DNA from: Chlorops oryzae
Taxonomy: Eukaryota; Arthropoda; Insecta; Diptera; Chloropidae
Length of the DNA stretch: 64,000 nucleotides
Assembly: GCA_020466095.1 (NCBI GenBank)
Contig: CM035806.1
Location: 162,171,379-162,235,378 of the forward strand
Direction: 5' to 3'
Shown here in pieces: positions 11,008 through 23,000 of this stretch. Positions within the stretch are counted from its first letter, which is position 1. Each line of letters begins with the position of its first letter. Made by a program: the position numbers and the translations under genes. The notes beneath the pieces are model-generated. The model was not told where the DNA came from. It saw only the letters and a list, made by a program, of their open reading frames with translations, and made no database searches.

Positions 11008-11897
11008 CGCTTGTCGGCTTGTACGAATTTGTTGACTTTCATTGTTATTTATTATAACAACAATGAACTCCAAAGAGCGCCGCAGCTCAGCGGAATAAAT
11101 GGCCTTTTAGTAACGTTATCTCGTTACCGGGCCAGTCTCACAGCGATGCACAGTGGTATATTTTTATTTCTAAGAAACAAGAGAATACATTGAGTTGTTA
11201 AGAAAAAAAAAAAAAAAATCCAACTATTTTGTCTCTCAAGCAGAAAAAAAAATTCTTATTCCACAGTCTTCCGCATAGAAAAGCCAGACCCACCCACAGT
11301 CAGAACAAAAGCGGGCACCAGAATTTAACTGGCTATGGGCTATTGTCCATGGATTTTTTTTCTTTCTCTTTCATCGACAGCCTTTATTTTTTTTAAAAGC
11401 TCTGAACACGAAGGAAATTTTTTTTGTGGCAGTGTTTTTTGTTTATATTAATTTTTGGGGGGAAAAAAGTTATTTTTAAAGGGGGTACACCAGCTTTTTC
11501 AAGCACATCTCGACTATGCATCATACGGTTTGATTGAATTAGCCCTCGTATTAAATAAAATGAACGCCTCTAACACCTTCTCTCACATAGTTTCAAGGTC
11601 GGCTAAGAAAATAAGACTCTGAAGACCGTTAAACCTTAACAAAAAACCTATTTTTAGAGAAAATTCCTCAAATTTTTCGCTTCATCGGCATCTAAAAAAT
11701 CGATCGTGAGCAGATATGTTTTTGTTTGCAATTTTGTGTTAAAGGTGCTGGCTTACCAAATGAAATGAGATATTCGTTTTCAGCATTTATGGTAAGCTGG
11801 CAAGTTAAAATATTTATAAGTTTTACTCAAGAAAAGAAAAGTGCATTCAGATGTCCTCGAAAAAATCAAAAATAATTATTCGAAGACGAATGTAATT

Positions 11898-14375
11898 TCA
11901 GAAAATTGTCTTGATCCAGGTAATGATCAATAAAGCGATTTCTTTCTTTGAAAGCATGCCTGGGGAAAGTGGCCATTGATGGACCTAACGAAAAGTACAA
12001 AAAAATATTAATAACTTTTACACGTTCGAGATGGATAGGACAGCTCGGAAGACAGATAGTTGAATAAAAAGTTATGCGACTCGTGTTTTTCGCCCACTGT
12101 GTGCTCGGGAAATAAATTTTGTTTAATTTCTATTCACTCCATTGCCATTTGGCGCAGCACGAAGTTCTCTGGCATCGCGTTTGGGCTTAACTCATTGAAA
12201 AGTAGTGAATATATCATTCGTAGCGACTAATTTGGCTTTTATTTGTTTTTAAGGAGATTTTAATGACCCTTCTTGGGATACGTGAATTGGGCACGATAAC
12301 TAAAGCGAGCAGTTAAAGTTCTGCTCTTCCTTTTCATTTTTTCTATGTCTGATTTTTCATTTTTTGTTTTTTCTGTCTATTTTGTCCTCCTTCAATTTCT
12401 ATTGTATGTGTATCCTCTCAGCGATTCAAGGCGATTTATGCGCCGGCATTGTTGGACGTTCTTTATAAAATTTATTGAAAAAATTCTACGAATGACTCTT
12501 GAGTTATGTATGTTTGCAATAAAAAGAATAAAGACGTGAAGCAGCCGATAAAGTACTAAGAGGGGGGTGGGCGGTGGTCAAGACCAGAGAGAGAAGGAAT
12601 TGGAATTTCAAGCATTTACGTGTAGCAGCCCGAAGCGGAGCAGCTTAGCTAATTAAATGTCAACTGCAAATTATTCGAATAATTTTTCTAACGTATGTAT
12701 GTATGTATGTATGTAGGTATGCATGTTTTTACATAACGCGAAATTGAAATATTCAAGCGTTGCGGGTGTTAGAGAGTATACGGCTCTTCCTGCTCGTCGA
12801 CCATAATCTATGTAACTCATGTCGATATAAAACAAGTAAAGAAATTTACATCGGCTTAGCCGATTGCACACATTTATACCTTTTCCTCGCCTTTAAATGT
12901 CTTAAAACATTAACCTCCTTCTGTCGCAGTCGGGGGGGTAAAAAAGAAAATGTGTGTAGAGTGGAAATCAAATTTTTTCGAATTTTGCGAATGGTGGTCA
13001 TGGTCAAATTTTAACCGTAAGAGGACATTATATCTAGCTACGCTAAATAACGTCTCTTTAATCGATAATGCACAGCAGTTTCGTAAAAGAGTAGCGTTAT
13101 GGCGTCGACGGCAATTCATGTCAGGACATGCAATGTCGACGTCGAAAAAACGAAGGCAACACATGCTCGATAAGAAGAGTAGTTTGGCATCCCAGTTGGT
13201 ATTTTGTTCTTGCATGAATTTGTTCTTATATGAATTCATAGATGACATACATAAGTGAAAAATTTAAGATCGAAGAATGCAGTAGCAGTAAGGAACAAAT
13301 TTTGGCGATAGTCAACTAATACAAAGAAAGTGCAAGCCGCAGCAAAGATGGATAAATTGAGGGCATTATGAAATTTCGTAAGAGAATCGAAGGCTCATGA
13401 AGCATTTCCTTCCTCTTGCCTATGCATTTTTCAATAAGTAGGCTTCAATTTTTCATATGAAAAACGCCATGACTTTTGTGAATACCTTTCGTAAGAGCAA
13501 ATGAAAGATTCTTGAATTAATGCTGGAGAACTATCGATAATTGCGGCCATCGATAGTACTATCGGAAGTTACATTATGCAGTTTCAACTAATTTGGTTGG
13601 CAAATTGCTTGTAGTTTGAATTAAAATTTTTATCAAAAGAAATCAATGCGATAGAATGTTATTCATAATAGAGCAGTCCTGCTACTTATCATCTCGTACT
13701 GGAGTACATACGTATTGTACATATCAGCATCAATCCAACCGAAGTCAAAGCTGTCCCGATTATAAGCATATTTGACCTGTTGAACATCTAAATATCCACC
13801 GTTTTTTCATCAAGAATTATGTTCCTATAATGAAAATTTTAATATTAAATAAAATATTGTACAAACGCATCCGTCTTCAATTTATAGGACGTGGGAATAT
13901 ACAAGAAGGCGCATTTTAAAACCTTTCTTACTTAATTTGCAGGTATCTATCCACACTTTTAAACCATAGCATATGCAGCTTAGTATGACGCCTATAATTC
14001 TCATTTGGTTTGTAAAATGGGACACATAATAAAATGGGACTCGCAGAATTTCTGCAAATTTTTCGGAACGTCAAGTGGCAAGAAGTGTGCCAGCTTGTCT
14101 TATTTATAGGTTTTTCTCGCTAGGGCGAGGCAAGTGATGCCATATCGTGGGTTTTTTCACTTATCGAGTCACCGGAAAATGGTTATATTAACATCGCCCT
14201 GATCTAAATACGGACATTTTTAGAAATCTGTCCATTAAAAAAAAAATAAAGTAAAAAATTTCATTAGTAATTATTATTTGGGCTTTTGGTCCCTCATTTT
14301 TCACTTATAGCAAAAAATGTAATATTTGGCAATTGAAAAAATTTTTATTTTTCATAAATTGCCGAGAAGTGTGGA
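11898..14375. other. non-coding, mostly unrecognised
   Basis: No protein-coding pattern. A short ATGT array occurs at 12693-12716. The stretch 13986-14040 (ATAATTCTCATTTGG, then AAAATGGGACACATAATAA) resembles 46688-46722 and is probably a dispersed repeat. Confidence 0.5.
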
Positions 14376-14440
14376 AAGCCGATACGACCGGTTTTGAACC
14401 TAGCTTACCTTAGCCACTCTGACCACCTCAGCGATGTGAG
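14376..14440 (-). repeat. tRNA-like (pol III A/B-box) fragment
   Basis: Reading the minus strand: TGAGGTGGTCAGAGTGGCTA resembles an A-box and GGTTCAAAACC a B-box, with tRNA-like spacing. The cloverleaf is not convincing as a working tRNA. A tRNA-derived SINE head is more likely. Confidence 0.45.
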
Positions 14441-14589
14441 GTAGGTCGGCTAAATTGTGCATATATATACACCATTGGCGTACCCGCCTTATTGTTAATA
14501 GATTTTCATTTATAAAAATCAAATCTTTCATCGCCAGCAACACCTTACTCAGATACATTCCTTTCTGAGCGATTTATATTATTGCTGCC

Positions 14590-15790
14590 CAGTGCTCGGA
14601 CTTCTACCACTATTTTCACTTTCTACTACGCTAGGTCCAAATCTAACACTTTTTTTTTTTACTTATTTATGCAATTGTTTTATTTATTTAATGATCATTT
14701 AGAAAAATTGAGAACATAAAAATGTGGTACAATGTTATGTATTATTGAAAAATATGTTGGCAGCTTCCTATTGTCAAGAATATTGTCAAGATTGGCAGCA
14801 TTGGCGCTTAACGACATCCAATAAATATTGACACATTTTTTTATAATAAGATAAAATGCCTTAAAACATGTAAGTTTCCCAATTTTCTACATGATCAGAT
14901 GTGATATATTGTATTCCCAGCCGGACATTATCGCATGCATGAAAAAATCATTATTGCAGAAGAAGTGAAGCATTCATATGTAAAGAGGGCAATTGGTGCT
15001 TTTTCGAATGTTCTTCTAGCGAAAATATCACAGAACCAAGAGCTCGTTGCAACAGACCCTTCTTCAAATGAAATTTTCATTTTAAAGAGGGTTGTATACT
15101 CCTATTTTGAATGAAGATCCTATGAAATTGTCATGACAATATGCATTTCAATCTGTGTGCTACAATTCTCAAAAGTTTTATAATTTTTTTGTACTTAAGA
15201 TGTTTTAAGAATTGAAACTTTTAAGTCTTTCCAAAGGCGATAATGTGTCACAGTCACGAAGTGACGAAATATGGCCATATTAAAACATTAAAAAAATTTA
15301 AAAAATTTATTTTCCTTCTCTCAGATCCCCGCGGCGTATACATAAAATTTTTTCAAATGTAATTCTCATTCCCGTTGGCACCATAGTCTTTGTTCAGAAT
15401 GATATTATGATTCATGTTAGCAGCATGTACTCTATTTTCGAATGAAATAATCATGCAAATTGGATCCATTTTAGCCAGCCAGCATGTGCACTTTTCCCAA
15501 ATGAAGTTTTCATGCGGACCAGGGTCATACACTCCTTTACCTTATGAATAACACATGAATTTAGAAGTACTGAAAATAGCGGCCATCTCCTAACAAAATT
15601 CATCAGAAGTTAGGGTTAGTAATGCGAGTAGTCGCAGTATGAATTTTCACCACTTTGGAAGTACTGGAGAAGTAGTGAAATTTCCGGCTGGGATTACTAT
15701 TTTAAACAACTTTAAATCTACCAGTTTTATATAAATCTACCATTTCTATAAAAATCTACCACCTTTAAAAATTTTCAAATCCGAGCACTG
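14590..15790. mobile_element. hAT-type non-autonomous element with perfect 8-bp duplication
   Basis: Inverted ends CAGTGCTCGGA and TCCGAGCACTG are flanked by TTGCTGCC at 14582-14589 and again at 15791-15798. No transposase is present. A second element (14916-15692) is inserted within and accounts for most of its length; about 0.4 kb remains without it. Confidence 0.92.
14916..15692. mobile_element. CCCAGC-family inverted-repeat element nested in the hAT element
   Basis: Ends CCCAGCCGGA(C)ATT and AAATTTCCGGCTGGG are inverted; ATT flanks both sides (14913-14915, 15693-15695). Related ends occur at 43560-44131 and 58519-59056. No coding capacity is seen. Confidence 0.8.
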
Positions 15791-15798
15791 TTGCTGCC

Positions 15799-16225
15799 TC
15801 CAACTCCTGCTATATAACAAAAAGGTTGCCAACGTGATGGCGGCGTATCCTTGCGACGCTTTGTTATTTACCAATCGTTCATACTTGCGTTGAGCCTTTA
15901 TTTCGGCAATCGCGTTTTTTTTTTTTTAAATTAGAATAAACCTGATTAAATAATATTTTCCCCATTTTCACCTATAATAATTGTGAAGCAGAAGTAGACA
16001 TTTTCTTTTATTTTATTTTATCTAATAATTTTCAATTTTTTTTTTTTTTTTTCATTTTATTATCCAAAAAAATTTCGTTTCTACAAGGATTTATAAAAAT
16101 TTTTTTTTTTTTTACATGAAAAGAAAATAATTTTGAGAGAAAGAAAAAAAATAAAAAGTTTCACTCGAAGAGGAACTTTCGAGGAATAATAAACGGTAGC
16201 TTTTCTAGCTACTTAAATCCTCATA
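15799..16225. other. 5' flank / possible 5' UTR of the dynein gene
   Basis: T-rich sequence with no clear TATA or initiator. A purine-rich stretch at 16130-16190 precedes the ATG. The transcription start cannot be placed from sequence. An in-frame TAA lies at 16214-16216. Confidence 0.4.
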
Positions 16226-17000
16226 ATGCAGAATGGACGTCAAAATCAGCAATCTCGGCTATGTGCTAAGCGACAGAAAAAGAAATCGGCGAACAAAAAA
16301 TCCGATGATACGATTTGTGATGCCAAAGATGGAGAATCGCAAGAAATGTCAAAGCCAGCGCGAAGGAATATAGGAGAGTGTCCGTTTTATAGATTGCAGC
16401 ACAGCTTCGATCAGCTACCATTGGATCCGGTTAAGCCATTTCTTCGTGAGAAGATCGGTAAGAATCGATTGTTGTTATTCATTTTGATGGTGCTTTGACA
16501 AAAATTTGAATTCCTTTTGTTGCCAGGACACTTGCAAGTTGATGCTCGCTTTGGTAAACGTGACGCTGAATTGCAGTTCTTCGAATATAATATAACGCAT
16601 GTGAAGGATGAATATAAGGAATGTGATGACGATGAATTGAAAAAATTGACAGTTGAAGATATCGCTATAGCCGATCCATTAAGAGATCTCGAGTATAAGA
16701 AACACTACGATTACTCATTTAATGTGCATGGTAAGAATACAGCCGATGACGCGTCGAAGGTGAATTGATTTGATTTTTTTTTATTTTTTTTTTTTATCAG
16801 CTTGTAATCAATTTCCATGGCTGGAGGACGATAAAAAGAGTAATTTTCAAAAAAATATTTTATGCCACGAATTTTTTTCATGACGTTTTTTTTTTTGTTT
16901 TTTTTTTTAAGAGCGGCCAACTGAGGAACGTGTCCGTGACCTGACGGAGGAATTCATAAGAATGTATCGTTATCATCGTGTGCGAATTTTTGCTACCGAC
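16226..17000 (+). CDS. dynein heavy chain exons 1-3: N-terminus of the tail
   Basis: Part of the gene starting at 16226, residues about 1-175. Exon 1 (16226-16457) opens with a basic, Lys/Arg-rich stretch ([11 protein letters not shown]) followed by [20 protein letters not shown]. The ATG is the first in frame after a TAA twelve bases upstream, so this start is likely, though a 5' non-coding exon further upstream cannot be excluded. Exon 2 (16527-16730) and exon 3 (16912-17000) join in phase 1. Exon 3 ends in ...RIFATD at a GTACGA donor in phase 0, but exon 4 needs a one-base carry. The tail of this family binds the light-chain (actin/p28-type) subunits; no named domain is recognisable in these residues. 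Confidence 0.8.
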
Positions 17001-20000
17001 GTACGAACGAAAAGTCCACTTCTTCACAAGTTGTCAGTCGTCCATATTATGGGCCCTCCGATCTCATTGGTAGATAAATACGTATATACATATTTATTTA
17101 ATTTATTTATTTATATTAATATTGGATAAGTTTACGGCGAAACTAGTCTAACTTAGGTTTATTATAGCACTGGCTGCAGCGGCCTTCGGCTTTTATTATA
17201 TTTATATATGGCGGCTTCGTTTCACTTGCTCTAATGGTTGACTTTTTGTTTAGGTTCTCATAATACGCTATCGGCGAGACCACTCAAATTATCGCAGCTA
17301 CATAATAAATCGCAGAAAATCCCTTTTAAAGTCGGCGATCATTATGCGATCAGACAATATGACGGTATAAATGTACAATAAAACAGAGAAACCTCTCCTA
17401 TGCTCGCGGATACTAGTGGTTAGAGAATATTCGATTGGTAGAATTTAATATCGATTATTTACAGGCGTACGCAAATGAGAGGTTTCACTGTACTGCAGTG
17501 ACGTCATGTATTAATATGATTTTTATTCTCTCACAAAAGATACGCGCGCTGAGCTTTCCAAGCACGAAAAAGTTATCGATAAATTAATCTTACCACTATT
17601 GAAGCATTATGAAGCCATTAATGAGGATAAATGTGCTGATTTCGAGGTGAGAAATTATATATTAAACTATTCCCCGGATATAAGTACTGCCACAATATTC
17701 ATACAAAAATTCAAATAGCTACGAGAATAGAAGATCACATTTTTGTCCAGTTCTTCAATGGTTGGTTGCTTCCAAGCGTATGGGAATACTTATATCCGGC
17801 GGAAATATCACTGCCAATAATTGTATCTAATTAGGAGCATAAAATATTTTAGCATTCAAATAAAAGTGGAAGTGTATCAGCAAGGAGGAAAAAACCAAAT
17901 CGAAAAATTCGTGAACAAGAAGAAAAAAGGTAAGACGATCAAACGTCGATAGGCAGGCCTGCCGAGGGCGATCACGAAAATTTCGAATATTTTCTTTTCG
18001 TTCGATTTCGCCGCCATAGTATTTATTCCCCATCGGGGTCGTGAAAATGCTCTCGGTCCGTCTGGTATTCTTTTAGTTCGGGTTTTCAAAGAAATTACAT
18101 TTTTAGCATTTGCAAGTACCTGGAAGCATACATGCCAGTCGATCCGGAGGTACAAAAGTCAAGAATTATGGCACAATATAACAAGGTTAAGAGAAAATCA
18201 GAGAAGGAATTTACCCTGGAAGTCGAAAAACGTTATCGGGATCTTTTAAATAAAGTAAGTAAATCTTTGTGTTCGAAAATTTTCGATTTCGGTGCCCAAG
18301 AGGTCGGAACTTTTTTTGTTTGTATGAACCAGTGTTGCCGTTGTCAGTGTTGCTTTCGCCGGGACCGAAAAAGAATTATTCCGATTTTTTGACAAACACA
18401 TCCGAGTCTGGGTTTGGATAGAGTGAACAAACTTCTGCAAGGCCTGTTCATATTACCGAGACTGTTCACACTAAAAAATAAAATCCTTTTCTTAAAAGCT
18501 CAGTTTTTTTTTTTTTTTTTTTTTTTTTTGGAAAAAACTCTTCCAAGGGGCTGTTCATGTTAACGAGGCTGTTCACACTATCGAGGCTCAATTTTCGTAT
18601 GATACAGTCGGCTCTGAAGAATCAAGAAATTTTTTCACGGCCTGTTCATGTTACCGAGGCTGTTCACACTAACGAGACTCACCTTTTTTTCGTTTAATTT
18701 ATTTTATTTAGTTAAAAAAACTTTCATTGATTTGCATCTACGGCTCAGATAAGAATGTTTTTTGGTTAAAACGCGCTAAGTTTTTGAAAAAAATGCAATA
18801 TGGACGTTTGTTTCTTATGGTCTCCTACTAATTTTTGAACGGCTTTCTCGCGAAAAGTTAGAATATCAGCGTAATCTAGCTTATAGGACTCAGACCAAAT
18901 GTGTTCACACCATCGAGGTATTCACTCTATCCTCGAATACATTATCCCTACCACTATCCAGACTCGACTGTATTTTTCCTTCATTTTTTCCCCGTCAATA
19001 TTGAAAACGTTGTAAGGGGGAAGGGGTTTTCTGGGGGAAAGTCTTTATGCTTTTAAGGCTGTAGTACATGAGATGTTAAAAGCCACATTCATATGTAGCT
19101 CTGACATCATTTTGACGTCAGAAAGTTTTTAAAATGGCTACATATAGTGTATATAAAAACTTTCTGACGTCAAAATTACGTCAGAGCTACATATGAATGT
19201 GGCTTTTTACATCTCATGTACTACAGCCTTTACTCTCGTAAATGTAGTAAAGCTCGTGCCGCAAACTTTTCGGGCAAATTTTCGAAAAATCTACCTTTGC
19301 GCTATAATTTTTATCTAGTTTGTCCTCGTCAGCAATAAACCCTCGTCTCTATACAAACAGGTTCGAGTACTGGCTTTAGATTAGCGCGGTTTTAAAGATT
19401 ATACATATATATTATATAAAGATTTTGATTTGTATTCTCACAGATTTGTATACGAAGATTGGATACATATCCTTCAGAAATTATACGGCAACTACTGCCA
19501 TTTATCGACCCCTATAAACCGACGCTAATGCGTTCCGCCTACAAATTCATTGGAAAAGAAAAGGTAAATCGTGTGCATTCGTTTATTTACGCTTATTATT
19601 ATTTAAAATTAATTTCCCCAAGAGGAAAAGTATATTGAAAAGTATAGATACTTATATATATATATATAAATCACGTAATTTTTTTTTTTTTTTTGTCAGG
19701 AATATTGGCCGCAAATTTCTTCCGAACTGATTCTAATGGATTATTTATTTAACTCGGATAGTCCGCCGATCCCGATGCGTTTAGCTGTATTAATAAGTTC
19801 CTGTCTGATTGAGCTGCAAGAAGACTTTCGTTATCATGTCAAACGTGCCTTCTTGCGATACCTACTGCGGTAAATGTTTTTCGTAGTGTGGCCTCTCAAT
19901 AAGTGATTGAATGATTTTTTTATGTTCTCTCGTCTTATTCCTCTTCCATTGCCACTCGGCATCATCAAAGTTCGCCATTTGAATGTCAACGTTTGCAATT

Positions 20001-23000
20001 GGTTGCGGAGCCGCCAGACTTTCCTTTGCTCACGATACGCGCCCCCGTGCCATGGAAGGCATCTGTACAGGTGTCACGAAATCGTATTGCCGAAGTACTG
20101 ATGACATCCCATCCGGTCTTGCGTGCGATGAGTCTTTTATGGGAGCATCTGTAAGAGCGAAATGAAGTTACATACACAAAATGAGCGTTTAAGTGCCGAG
20201 TCTAATGCGTTGACTTTTTTGCCTCATTTACTACAGGTACAGTGATGTCGTCATTTTCGATGTAGCGAAATTATTACGTCGCGACGTGCCGTTAACAGCA
20301 ACGCAAACAAATGAATTTCTTGAGACTAGTTGTCAGGCCATGCGGGAGGTTAGTTGCCGGCTAATTGATTGCTACGATACACGATTATAATACTTATAGA
20401 TTGGTTTTCCTAATCGGGCTTTTGATTTCTTACCTGATTTGATAGATACTTATAAACGATTGGCTTCCCAGATGTGCCGACCTGATGGACGTTATGCGAC
20501 GACATTGGTTAGACTATGTACCCATGGAGGGATCATATGGCGGTCGTGCTAAAATATTATTTCGTGCAGTGCATGCTCTTATGTCCTTTCATTTACAAGG
20601 TCTCATGGTGCGCAGTGTCACTTATGTCTTTCGAAATTTACAATCGTATGCGGTGAGTCTGCATTGCGGAGTTTCAAAAAAAAAAATTCATTTGATTTTC
20701 ATTTTCGCGTATTGTATGTAAAATATGTATATGTATGTTGATCCCGAGGATAAGGAAGCGATATTGAACGAAATTTTCAAATCATGTAAAATATTATCTA
20801 CTTTTAATTATTTGAATTCTCTTTCTATTTAAAGGAAGGCAACGACATCGATAGTTTCGATATGTTTCATCCCAAACTGCGTCAAAAGCCACTGCTGACG
20901 CTAACAGCCGGTCTAATTGGATCGCATTTCGATGACGAGAATATTGTGGAAGAAGAAGAGACTAAAGAGCAAACTGTCTCGAGTATTTATAAATTCGATC
21001 CAGATATTGATCCGCAATTGGGAGAAAAGAAAACGGCCATGTTCCAAAACGAAAGGGTAAAAGCTATTATTAAAAATTGGCGCGTCCTTCATAGAAAATT
21101 TCCTTAATTTAAAACAAAATTTTTCATTTTAGCATACGATAAATCCGAATGAGTTGATCGATACAGATTTCCTTTTACGAAATTACGGCCGGTTCATGAT
21201 ATATCCTTACCTTAACGATTTGCCCGATTTTTTTATTTTTATAATAAAACGCATTTTACGCGTCGGCTACGAAATTCCTCGCCTCGAGTATCTTATGTCT
21301 AATGGTAAGAATTTAACATATCATGTCATATTATATCATATATCATGATATATCATACTAAATCATATGAAATCATTTATCATATCGTATCATATCATAT
21401 CATGTCCAATTAAATCATATCACGATATCATATCGTACCTTATATCTTATGTCATATATCATACCATATATATAAGCATATCAAATCATTTCATATAAGC
21501 ATATCATTCATATTCATATATCATATTCATATGTCATATTCATATATCATATCATATATCATATCATATATCATATCATATATCATATCATATATCATAT
21601 CATATATCATATCATACTCATATATATCATATCATATATTCATATCATATCATATATCATATATCATATATCATATCATATATCATATCATATATCATAT
21701 CATATCATATATCATATCATATCATATCATATCATATCATATATCATATCATACTCAATATCATATCATATCATATATCTCAAATATATCATCAATATCA
21801 TATCATATCAATACAATATCATATCATCAAATCATATCATAACATATCATTCATATATGCAATAATATCATAAATATATCATAATCATATATCATATACA
21901 TATATATCGTATATATATACATATCATTTATATATCATATATCATATCATATACATATTTCAATTATCATAATACCATATTCATATTCATCATATATAAA
22001 GATATAGAATTTTCATAATCATACAACTATTCGATAACATCATACATATGTTCTGATTATATCAAATATTTTCATATTTCAATTACAATGCATATACGCG
22101 AATTGTTTCTGCATTTAAAGATGAACGGGAATTTTCATATCTGCATACCATCGATGAGAATCACGTCGATATGTTGCGATTGTACGAGAAAATTCGCACT
22201 ATTGTCAAGGCGAATTGGCGTGGTCCGAAGGTCTATTTACTTCCAATTTACAAATATTATTATTTACTCTTTGCCAACAAATTGTTGCCACAAGTCGAAA
22301 AAATCTACGTGCAGAATATGCTTCCCGATTTTCTGGTGAGTAAATGAAGTGCACTTCAAAGCTCATGCATTTTCCTTCCCTTCCCCTTTCTTTCCTTTTA
22401 ATTTTTGGATTTTTCGGCATTTTCGGTATTTTTGGCTCTTGAATTTTTGCATTTCCCTTTTTGTTTTTGAATGCAATTTTTACATTGTTACAGCACGTTT
22501 TTGCTTGCGCTCGTGCGTGTGTGTGTGTGTGTGTGTGTGCACATATGTAAGCTTGCGATACGGTAAACGTCGATGATGAATATTCATTAAAATATGAGTG
22601 AGCAAAATATTTTTCCTAAATTCAATTGGACGCAACGATGCGAAGAATTAACATAAAATTCAATTACATCGTCTGTCTCTAAGTGGCAACATAATTGCTT
22701 AAAATTTCGCTCTGGCAACGCACAAGTCAAACCCAATACTAAATTGGATTTAACGATTTTAACTTTGATAGAAAAAAATTTCAAAAATAAGTCTCGAAAG
22801 TGGGGTGGAAAAGAGCCTAAAGAAAATGGCAATGAAATCAAATAAAGGAAATAAAAATCTCGAAAAAAAAAAATTATATTTTAATTGCACTCATAATTAA
22901 TGACCAGTTTTCCAGTCAAATCAGTTCGTATGTACAATAGGGTGTCACAAAATAATTTTTTTTGTTCTTCTAGAACGAACTTTTTTCGAAAGCTATGGGT

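Larger units (their letters stand above)
8777..11897. mobile_element. 3.1-kb element with long (about 0.4 kb) inverted arms
   Basis: The left arm 8777-8943 plus 9787-10033 is the inverse of the right arm 11490-11897. Shared landmarks are ATTACATTCGTCTTCGAATA, GGTAAGCCAGCACCTTTAA and GGGCTAATTCGATCAAACCG (right copy: one change). The left arm is split by an 841-bp piggyBac-type insertion. The 1.4-kb centre (10034-11489) has no transposase I recognise and includes a CT microsatellite at 10950-11007. Arm identity is high, which suggests recent origin or gene conversion. Confidence 0.85.

Noticed and set aside
17254..17364. possible exon between exons 3 and 4 (TTTGTTTAG acceptor, GTATAA donor, open)
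   Set aside because: Its length is a multiple of three and enters in phase 0, so it does not supply the one-base carry needed by exon 4; the peptide has no dynein pattern.
17465..17489. 25-nt candidate micro-exon with the right phase
   Set aside because: It lies in the inverted end of a short transposon remnant (17382-17491), and the donor is weak.
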